Translations under genes and position numbers: made by a program | Source: Planctomycetota bacterium | GTDB lineage: Bacteria; Planctomycetota; Phycisphaerae; Phycisphaerales; UBA1924 | Reading direction: 5' to 3' | Length of the DNA: 8,636 nucleotides | Assembly (NCBI GenBank): GCA_017303565.1 | Contig: JAFLCM010000083.1 | Span: 1-8,636, forward strand | In this document: in pieces, positions 1-5,393 of the stretch | Numbering within the stretch: the stretch's first letter is position 1 | How the letters are laid out: every line of letters starts with the position of its first letter | The notes under the pieces: generated by a model | Told to the model about the DNA's origin: nothing | What the model saw: only the letters and a program-made list of their open reading frames with translations | Database searches by the model: none

Positions 1-205
1 GGCTCGGGATCACGTTCACGCCCACCACCGCGGCGAGGCACACCACGCCGATGCCCATCACCAGGATCGTCGAGACCCCCTCGGGCTCCTCGGTCTTGGG
101 CGGGCGGACGATGTCGCTCTGGGCGATCGCGGTCGCGGCGGTGACCCACAGCGCCGTCGCACCAACAATCAACTTTTCCATGATTCGACAAGCCGGGCTG
201 TTCAT
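1..205 (-). CDS. Small exported/membrane protein, 5' part only (runs off window start)
   Basis: Reading the minus strand from ATG at 205 gives 68 codons without a stop before the window edge. The protein opens with a short basic stretch and a hydrophobic segment ending in Ala-Ile-Ala-Gln (residues about 9-29), which looks like a signal peptide. A polar, acidic linker (PPKTEEPEG) follows, then a second hydrophobic stretch (about residues 45-65). A second in-frame ATG lies at 181. I prefer 205 because an AGGA sits seven bases upstream (216-213), whereas the ATG at 181 has no visible Shine-Dalgarno. The gene is divergent from the aldolase. I cannot assign a function: the protein is either a secreted peptide with a membrane anchor or a small two-segment membrane protein. 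Confidence 0.6.
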   Translation of the reverse strand, partial: MNSPACRIMEKLIVGATALWVTAATAIAQSDIVRPPKTEEPEGVSTILVMGIGVVCLAAVVGVNVIPS

Positions 206-442
206 GGGGGCATCCTAGCGGGAGACGCCGTACCCGTCCCCCGTCGCCATCCCCTGCCAAAGCGCTGACAAACGCGCGATTGAGCACGCTCGGGCGCACG
301 CGGATTCCTACAATGTCGGCTCATTCAGCGGCCCATCCCGGCAACCGCCGGAAGCCGCCGCCATCCAATCGCTTCGATCCCCGCACCCCTTCCCGGCGCG
401 CGAATCCAAACACCCGGCGCCGAACCGAAAGAGGCTCACGCA
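206..442. promoter_or_regulatory. Divergent intergenic region upstream of the aldolase
   Basis: This gap separates two divergently read genes and must hold promoters for both. A TACAAT at 309-314 resembles a -10 box for the aldolase; the nearest TTG-type -35 (TTGAGC, 280-285) is 23 bases away, which is too far, so the promoter call is weak. The aldolase ribosome binding site AAAGAGG is clear at 428-434, eight bases before its ATG. No convincing operator or riboswitch was seen. Confidence 0.3.
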
Positions 443-1543
443 ATGCCCTCCACCGCCGAACTGCTCGGACCCGACAGCCACCTCCTCACATATGAGGCCA
501 AGGGCATCAGCAAGTCGCGTCTCCATCCACCCGGCCCGGACTTCATCGATCGGGTCTTCTCGCAGTCCGACCGCCAGGTCCCCGTCCTCCGCAACTTCCA
601 GACCTTGATGAACCACGGGCGCCTCGGCGGCACCGGGTACGTCAGCATCCTGCCCGTCGATCAGGGCATCGAGCACTCCGCGGGCGCGTCGTTCGCCCCG
701 AACCCCGACTACTTCGACCCGGAGCACATCGTGAAGCTCGCGATCGAGGGCGGCTGCAACGCCGTCGCCTCGACCCTCGGCGTGCTCGGCTCGGTGGCCC
801 GGCGCTACGCCCACAAAATCCCGTTCCTCGTCAAGTTCAACCACAACGAGATGTTGACCTACCCCAACATCTTCAAGCAGTCATACTTCGGAAGCGTCAA
901 GCAGTGCTACGAGATGGGCGCGATCGCCGTCGGCGCCACCATCTACTTCGGCTCCGAGAACAGCCGCGAGGAGATCAAGTACGTCTCCGACATGTTCGAG
1001 GAGGCGCACTCCTACGGCATGGTCACGGTGCTGTGGTGCTACACCCGCTCCAACGCCTTCAAGGTCAAGGGCGCGGACGGCAAGAGCACCGACTACCACG
1101 CCTCCGCCGACCTCTCGGGCCAGGCCGACCACCTCGGCGCCACCATCAAGGCCGACATCATCAAGCAGAAACTCCCCACCAACAACGGCGGGTACGCGGC
1201 CCTCAACTCCGGCGGCTCGTCCTATGGCAAGTGGGACAAGCGCGTCTACACCCAGCTTTGCGGCTCCGATGAGAGCGGCAACGGCGGGCACCCGATCGAC
1301 CTCTGCCGCTACCAGCTCGCCAACGGCTTCATGGGGCGAGTGCCCCTCATCAACTCGGGCGGCGAGAGCAAGGGCGCCTCAGACATGCACGAGGCCATTG
1401 TCACCGCCGTCGTGAACAAGCGCGCCGGCGGCATGGGCCTCATCTCCGGGCGCAAGGCGTTCCAGAAGCCCCTGAAGGACGGCGTGGCGCTGCTCAACGC
1501 CGTGCAGGACGTGTACCTCGACAAGGGCGTGACGCTGGCCTGA
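443..1543 (+). CDS. fbaB: Class I fructose-bisphosphate aldolase (FbaB/DhnA type)
   Basis: This enzyme cleaves fructose 1,6-bisphosphate reversibly into dihydroxyacetone phosphate and glyceraldehyde 3-phosphate through a lysine Schiff base, in cytosolic glycolysis/gluconeogenesis. The 366-residue protein matches what I remember of E. coli FbaB (about 350 residues) along its whole length. Shared blocks include SILPVDQGIEHSAGASF (68-84), RRYAHKIPFLVK (120-131), GATIYFGSE (164-172), INSGG (303-307), NKRAGGMGLI (325-334) and the C-terminal NAVQDVYLD (352-360). The Schiff-base lysine is most likely K241 in ADIIKQK (237-243), aligned with ADIVKQK of FbaB. A small insertion lies around residues 256-282. 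The ATG at 443 has an AAAGAGG ribosome binding site eight bases upstream. The gene is transcribed alone and ends at a strong terminator. It is not the zinc-dependent class II family. Confidence 0.95.
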   Translation: MPSTAELLGPDSHLLTYEAKGISKSRLHPPGPDFIDRVFSQSDRQVPVLRNFQTLMNHGRLGGTGYVSILPVDQGIEHSAGASFAPNPDYFDPEHIVKLAIEGGCNAVASTLGVLGSVARRYAHKIPFLVKFNHNEMLTYPNIFKQSYFGSVKQCYEMGAIAVGATIYFGSENSREEIKYVSDMFEEAHSYGMVTVLWCYTRSNAFKVKGADGKSTDYHASADLSGQADHLGATIKADIIKQKLPTNNGGYAALNSGGSSYGKWDKRVYTQLCGSDESGNGGHPIDLCRYQLANGFMGRVPLINSGGESKGASDMHEAIVTAVVNKRAGGMGLISGRKAFQKPLKDGVALLNAVQDVYLDKGVTLA

Positions 1544-1582
1544 GCCGCTGTTTCCGCGCGGTCGAGCCCGGTACCCCATCGA

Positions 1583-1610
1583 CCCCGCTCCCGCGAGCGG
1601 GGTTTTCCTT
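1583..1610 (+). terminator. Rho-independent terminator of the aldolase gene
   Basis: CCCCGCTC (1583-1590) and GAGCGGGG (1595-1602) form a perfect 8-bp GC-rich stem with a four-base loop, CCGC. TTTTCCTT follows immediately. The hairpin begins 39 bases after the aldolase stop codon and separates it from the iron-transport genes. Confidence 0.85.
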
Positions 1611-1925
1611 GGGAGAACGAGCGGATCGGGTGGATTGGGCGAGGTTGTCCCGGCCCGCCAATGGCGTCGGCCCCGGTGTCCCGCGGCCGTGCCCAAGAGG
1701 AAGAAGGAAGAAACATGCCACGCCCGATGAGGGATCGGACTGGCCAAGGGAAGTTAGTCGTTGTTTGTCAAGATCGTGCTTGAACGAGGCATAATCGCGG
1801 CGTTTTGCGTCATCTTTACCGTTTGATCGAAGCAGTTTGTCTCTGGGGCTGTTTGAAATGCGATGGCGTGGGACCGAGCGGGGCGTGTCGGGAACGGCGG
1901 GGATGAGGGCCGCGACTTGCGATTT
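1611..1925. other. Gene-free stretch with a locally AT-richer segment
   Basis: No protein-coding frame here looks real: the open frames are short and lack recognisable motifs. Positions about 1750-1860 are visibly less GC-rich than the surrounding DNA, as expected for regulatory DNA. Within it, TTGTCA (1765-1770) and CATAAT (1790-1795) could form a plus-strand promoter, but the 19-base spacer is long. A purine-rich tract (1695-1713) precedes an ATG at 1715 that opens a 22-codon frame. This is described as a finding and not claimed as a gene. No RNA fold or riboswitch consensus was recognised by eye. Confidence 0.4.
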
Positions 1926-1940
1926 TGCGACTCAGTCTCA
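1926..1940. promoter_or_regulatory. Candidate Fur-like operator: 7-1-7 inverted repeat upstream of feoA
   Basis: TGCGACT, one central C, then AGTCTCA make an inverted repeat in which six of seven positions pair. The 7-1-7 spacing and the TG...CA ends are those of the classical Fur box (TGATAATNATTATCA), although the inner bases differ. It lies just upstream of the extended -10 element at 1950-1958, where a bound repressor would block RNA polymerase, and the first gene downstream is feoA. What is seen is the symmetry and position; control by iron through Fur or a relative is inference. Confidence 0.45.
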
Positions 1941-1949
1941 ACAATCGTG

Positions 1950-1958
1950 TGCTATGCT
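1950..1958 (+). promoter_or_regulatory. Candidate extended -10 promoter of the feo operon
   Basis: TGCTATGCT fits the extended -10 pattern TG-N-TAT-N-N-T, which can work without a good -35 box. No properly spaced -35 is visible; the TTGCGA copies at 1917-1922 and 1925-1930 are too far upstream. Transcription would start around 1965, giving feoA a leader of about 40 bases. Confidence 0.4.
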
Positions 1959-2005
1959 CAGAATGTCGGAGTTCCACGTCCGGGATTCCGGAGCCGAGGA
2001 CCGCG

Positions 2006-2314
2006 ATGAACCAGCCCGAGACTCCAGCCCGCCGCGACGCTCACGAGGGGTGCTGCCCGCCGGAGGTGGCCACGCGCCGCGTTCGGCTGACGCAGCTCCG
2101 CGACGGGCAGACGGGGAAGGTGCTGACGTCGCAACTGGATCCGCAGGACGCGCAGGTGCTGAGCGCCATGGGGCTGCGTGCCGACGCGGAGGTTCGCCTG
2201 TGCCGCACCGGGCAGCCGTGCATCGTCGCGGTGGTGGGTGTGCACGGGCTGTGCTGCCGGATCGGGCTGGCGGGTTCGCTCGCCGAGCGTGTGGTGGTGG
2301 GTGTCAACGATTGA
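2006..2314 (+). CDS. feoA: Ferrous iron transport protein A (FeoA), Cys-rich N-terminal extension
   Basis: FeoA is a small cytosolic SH3-like protein that works with the FeoB iron transporter. The 102-residue product carries the FeoA fold pattern from about residue 26: RLTQLRDGQTGKV, then LSAMGLRADAEV (52-63), then RIGLAGSLAERVVV (85-98). FeoA proteins are usually about 75-90 residues. The excess here is an N-terminal tail with H13, C16 and C17. Further cysteines lie at 66, 72, 83 and 84. The ATG at 2006 was chosen because GAGGA lies five bases upstream (1996-2000); the frame opens earlier at 1925, but that would include the operator and promoter. feoB follows after about 16 bases, so the two are almost certainly co-transcribed. 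Confidence 0.88.
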   Translation: MNQPETPARRDAHEGCCPPEVATRRVRLTQLRDGQTGKVLTSQLDPQDAQVLSAMGLRADAEVRLCRTGQPCIVAVVGVHGLCCRIGLAGSLAERVVVGVND

Positions 2315-2330
2315 CGCGCGGGGTGGTCCC

Positions 2331-4343
2331 GTGACGCTCGGCGCCCCCGAGCAGCGGCTGGGCCAGGCCGGCCAAGTCGCCGCGCGCCCCGTGGTCGCGC
2401 TGCTGGGCCATCCCAACACGGGCAAGACCACGCTGTTCAACCGGCTGACCGGGCTGCGCCACAAGACCTCGAACTTTCCGGGGACGACGCAGGAGGCACG
2501 GATCGGTTCGATCGGCGCGGGTCGGGCGGACCTCATCGACATGCCGGGCGTGTACGGGCTGGAACTCGACCTGCCGGAGAGCGCGGTGTGCCGGCGTGTG
2601 CTGGCGGGCGACGGGCCTTCGCCGGTGGACGGCGCCTCGCGCGCTCCGGACGCCGTGTGCGTGGTGCTCGACTCGACGCACCTGGCGCGGAATCTCACGC
2701 TGGTTGGCGAGGCGTCGCGTCGGCGGCTGCCGATGGTCGTCGCGCTGACCATGGGCGACGTGGCCCGCGCCTCGGGCATCGAGGTGGACCCGGCGCGGCT
2801 CGAGGCGGAACTGGGCTGCCCGGTGGTCGCGTGCAACGCGCGCACGGGCGAGGGTGTTGACCGCGTCGCGGAATCGATCGCGCGGGCCCGCATCCCCGTA
2901 AACACGCCGCCGGGCGACCAGGCGGGTGTGACCCGCTGGGCCGATCAACTGGCGCGGCGCGTGGCACTCGCGCCCGCGGACTCCGAAAAACTGCTGCGGG
3001 CCGAACGCCGCACCGACCGCATCGACCGTGTGCTGACGCACCCGGTGCTGGGCGCGGTCGTGTTCGTGCTGGTGATGACGGGGCTGTTCGGCGTGGTGTT
3101 CTCGCTGGCGCAGTGGCCCATGGAGGCCGTGGACTGGCTGTTCGCGTCGCTCGGGGGACTCGCCCAGCGCGTGCTGCCCGAGGGGCCGGTCAGGGAACTG
3201 GTCTCGCAGGGTGTGGTGGGGGGCGTCGGGGCGACGGTGATCTTCCTGCCCCAGATCTGCCTGCTGTTCTTTTTGATCTCGCTGCTGGAAGACACGGGGT
3301 ACCTGGCGCGGGCGGCGCTGCTGATGGACCGGGTGCTGCGCCCGTTCGGTCTGGCGGGGCACTCGTTCGTGCCGCTGCTCTCCAGCCACGCGTGCGCTCT
3401 GCCGGGGATCATGTCGGCCCGCGGCGTGCCCGATCCGAAGGAGCGGCTTGCGACGATCCTGGTCGCGCCGTTCATGACCTGCTCGGCCCGCATCCCTGTG
3501 TACGTGCTGGCGACGACGCTGCTGTTCAAGGACCGACCGTGGACGGCGGCGCTGGCGTTCGTCGGCTGCTACGCGCTGGGGATCGCCGCGGGCGTGCTCA
3601 GTGCGCTCCTGGTGCGGCGGACGATCCTGCGGGGCAAGAGCCGCCCCATGGCGATCGAGCTGCCGACCTTCAAGGCCCCGAGCCTGCGCACGGCGCTGAT
3701 CACCACGCTCGACCGCGGGCTGGTGTTCCTCCGCCAGGCGGGGACGAACATCCTCGCGATCTGCGTGATCCTGTGGTGGCTGGGCGCGTTCCCGCACACG
3801 GCCCCGCCGCCCGGCGCGACGGCGCTGCGCGAACAGGCGTCGGCGCTGGTCGCCCCCGGGCAGGAAGAGGCCCGCGCGGCGCTCGAGACCGAGGCCGAGC
3901 ACCTGGAGCGGGCCCACGCCCAGGCCCAATCGTTCGCGGGCATCATCGGTCGCGCCATCCAGCCGGTCTTCGAGCCGCTCGGGTTCGACTGGCGGCTGAC
4001 CATCGGCGTGGTCACGAGTTTCGCGGCCCGTGAGGTATTCGTCTCCACCATGACGGTGGTCGTCGCGGGCGAGGAAGACCCCGAGGCCGAGGGCGTGCTC
4101 GATCAGCTCGCCCGGGCAACCCGCGACGACGGGAAGACGCCGCTGTTCACGCCGGCGGCGTGCTGGTCGCTGCTGGTCTTCTATGTGCTGGCGATGCAGT
4201 GCCTGCCCACACTGGCGGTCACGGCCCGGGAGGCGGGCGGGGCGCGGTGGGCGTTCCTGCAGTTTGCGTGGATGTCCGCGGTGGCGTACCTGTTCGCGTT
4301 CATTGCCTACCGCGTGGCGCTGGCGATCGGGGGTGGCGCGTGA
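2331..4343 (+). CDS. feoB: Ferrous iron transport protein B (FeoB)
   Basis: This is the GTPase-linked inner-membrane permease for Fe(II), about 670 residues. The N-terminal G domain shows G1 GHPNTGKT (26-33), a switch I region around NFPGTT (48-53), G3 DMPG (70-73) and G5-like CNAR (168-171). The G4 motif reads TMGD (140-143) where FeoB normally has NxxD. The membrane part (from about 240) has several hydrophobic segments and the two Cys-containing gate motifs HACALPG (C355) and FMTCSARIP (C384). A charged, Ala/Glu-rich insertion at about 489-534 separates later membrane segments. The frame is open from 2178, but its first 51 residues overlap feoA and are not FeoB-like. GTG at 2331, with a GGGGTGG just upstream, is my choice; GTG at 2301 is an alternative. 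The stop overlaps the next start. Confidence 0.93.
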   Translation: MTLGAPEQRLGQAGQVAARPVVALLGHPNTGKTTLFNRLTGLRHKTSNFPGTTQEARIGSIGAGRADLIDMPGVYGLELDLPESAVCRRVLAGDGPSPVDGASRAPDAVCVVLDSTHLARNLTLVGEASRRRLPMVVALTMGDVARASGIEVDPARLEAELGCPVVACNARTGEGVDRVAESIARARIPVNTPPGDQAGVTRWADQLARRVALAPADSEKLLRAERRTDRIDRVLTHPVLGAVVFVLVMTGLFGVVFSLAQWPMEAVDWLFASLGGLAQRVLPEGPVRELVSQGVVGGVGATVIFLPQICLLFFLISLLEDTGYLARAALLMDRVLRPFGLAGHSFVPLLSSHACALPGIMSARGVPDPKERLATILVAPFMTCSARIPVYVLATTLLFKDRPWTAALAFVGCYALGIAAGVLSALLVRRTILRGKSRPMAIELPTFKAPSLRTALITTLDRGLVFLRQAGTNILAICVILWWLGAFPHTAPPPGATALREQASALVAPGQEEARAALETEAEHLERAHAQAQSFAGIIGRAIQPVFEPLGFDWRLTIGVVTSFAAREVFVSTMTVVVAGEEDPEAEGVLDQLARATRDDGKTPLFTPAACWSLLVFYVLAMQCLPTLAVTAREAGGARWAFLQFAWMSAVAYLFAFIAYRVALAIGGGA

Positions 4344-4531
4344 CGACGTTCGGCGCGTTGCCCGTGGGCGACTGGCAGTTCTGGCTGGTCACGCTCGTCG
4401 TCGGGGCGGCGGCGGCGTGGCTCTTGCGCGGCCTGGTCCCCCTCATCCGCGGCACCAAAGGCCGCTCCCAACGCGCGACCCTGACCGTTTCGGGAAAGCC
4501 GGTGGCCCGCACTCCCAAGGACCGGACGTGA
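4340..4531 (+). CDS. Small single-span membrane protein coupled to feoB
   Basis: A GTG at 4340 overlaps the feoB stop in GTGA, so translation is probably coupled. The 63-residue product has a Trp-containing N-terminus (DWQFW, 11-15), one hydrophobic span (about 15-30), then a basic cytosolic tail with KGRSQRATLTVSGKP (40-54). Size, topology and position resemble the small 'FeoB-associated' membrane proteins found behind feoB in many bacteria. Those are usually Cys-rich at the C-terminus, while this one has no cysteine. I infer an accessory role for FeoB, for example in stability or assembly, but the sequence alone does not show it. Its own stop overlaps the next start in another GTGA. Confidence 0.7.
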   Translation: MTTFGALPVGDWQFWLVTLVVGAAAAWLLRGLVPLIRGTKGRSQRATLTVSGKPVARTPKDRT

Positions 4532-5377
4532 GCTCGAGACCACTGTGGCGACGGCTGGCGGCCCGGGCGGCGGTTTTCGTGTGCGTGCTTTACGCCGCGT
4601 GGTGTGCGACGCTCTTCTTCGCCCAGGGCTCGCTCATCTACCCGCGCTCGATGATCGAGGCCCCGCTTCACGAGAGCGAGCGGTCCACCGACGCGGAGCC
4701 TTGGTGGATCAGACGGCTCGCGCGTCGAGGCGTGGTTCGTGCGCGGGCGGGGCGTGTCGGATTCAGAGCCCGGCCCGTGCGTCGTCTGGCTCCACGGCAA
4801 CGGGGAACTCATCGAGCACAACCTGCGCGCGGCGCGGATGTACGCGGAGATGGGCATCAGCACCCTGCTGCCGGAGTACCGCGGCTACGGGCGCAGCGGA
4901 GGAACGCCCGGGCAGGCGGCGATCCTCGCGGACCTCGACGCGTTCCGCGCGATCCTCGTCTCGCGGCCCGATGTCGACGCCGCACGCGTCGTGTACCACG
5001 GCGAGTCGCTGGGAACAGGGTTCGCGGCGGCGCTGGCGGCGCGCCACCCGCCGCGGGCGATGGTCCTCAACTCGCCTTTCCTGAGCATGGCGAAGATGGC
5101 GGGGCGGTACCTCGCTCCGGCGTTCCTGCTGCGGACGCCGCTGCGGTCGGACGAGGTGCTCCGCGGGGCGACGTGGCCGGTGCTGGTGTTCCACGGGCGG
5201 CACGACCACGTGGTGCCGTTCGAGCAGGGGAAGGCGCTGGCGGGCCTCACACCCGGGGCCGAGTTCATCGAACTCGACTGCGGGCACAACGACCTGCCGC
5301 CCGACTGGGGGCGGTACGCCGCCGAAGTGCGCGCGTTCCTGGAGCGGTCGGGCGTGCTGGGCGCGCCGGCGACATAG
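4528..5377 (+). pseudogene. Membrane-anchored alpha/beta hydrolase gene with an apparent frameshift near 4711
   Basis: Translation from GTG 4528, which overlaps the upstream stop in GTGA, gives a basic start, a hydrophobic anchor (about residues 14-32) and FFAQGSLIYPRS (30-41). This is a typical N-terminus of membrane-anchored alpha/beta hydrolases of the BEM46/YfhR kind. The frame continues to Trp-Trp-Ile (59-61) at 4702-4710 and then loses all resemblance to the family. In the next frame, from about 4712, DGSRVEAWFVRGRG leads straight into the catalytic domain. Removing one base at about 4711 would join the two parts as WWIDGSRVEAWF. This is either a true inactivating mutation or a sequencing/assembly error. 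The rest of the gene shows no decay. The unbroken protein would have about 282 residues. Confidence 0.7.
4739..5377 (+). CDS. Alpha/beta hydrolase catalytic domain (intact open frame of the broken gene)
   Basis: This is the part readable as one frame if translation starts at GTG 4739, which has a GAGG eight bases upstream; 212 residues. It contains the whole serine-hydrolase core: oxyanion-side motif LHGNGE (18-23), EYRGYGRSGG (46-55), nucleophile elbow GESLG with Ser90 (88-92), acid Asp156 in HGRHDHVVP (152-160), and His183 in CGHND (181-185). The likely role is hydrolysis of an ester, thioester or related bond near the membrane; the substrate cannot be read from the sequence. Starting here would drop the anchor and the first strand, so I regard it as the 3' part of the frameshifted gene and not as a complete gene. 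Its 3' end faces the GH57 gene at 16 bases. Confidence 0.7.
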   Translation: MRGRGVSDSEPGPCVVWLHGNGELIEHNLRAARMYAEMGISTLLPEYRGYGRSGGTPGQAAILADLDAFRAILVSRPDVDAARVVYHGESLGTGFAAALAARHPPRAMVLNSPFLSMAKMAGRYLAPAFLLRTPLRSDEVLRGATWPVLVFHGRHDHVVPFEQGKALAGLTPGAEFIELDCGHNDLPPDWGRYAAEVRAFLERSGVLGAPAT

Positions 5378-5393
5378 TTACCCTGAACCCCGC

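Noticed and set aside
1765..1795. TTGTCA / CATAAT as the main feo promoter
   Set aside because: The 19-base spacer is long and it lies over 200 bases from feoA; the extended -10 at 1950-1958 is better placed. Kept only as a possibility.
2178..2330. 51-residue N-terminal extension of the FeoB frame
   Set aside because: It overlaps feoA in another frame, is Trp/Arg/Ser-rich and unlike FeoB; the family start lies near GTG 2331.
1837..2334. 165-codon frame overlapping feoA
   Set aside because: Out-of-frame shadow of feoA with low-complexity Arg/Gly/Ala composition and no family motif.
2304..3929. 541-codon minus-strand frame opposite feoB
   Set aside because: Typical antisense shadow in GC-rich DNA, rich in Arg/His/Gln with no recognisable domain.
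4706..4716. Programmed +1 frameshift in the hydrolase
   Set aside because: No slippery sequence or stimulatory hairpin was recognised and no in-frame stop follows at the site; an error or mutation is simpler.
5378..5393. Bidirectional terminator between the convergent hydrolase and GH57 genes
   Set aside because: The 16-base gap holds no inverted repeat with a T tract on either strand.
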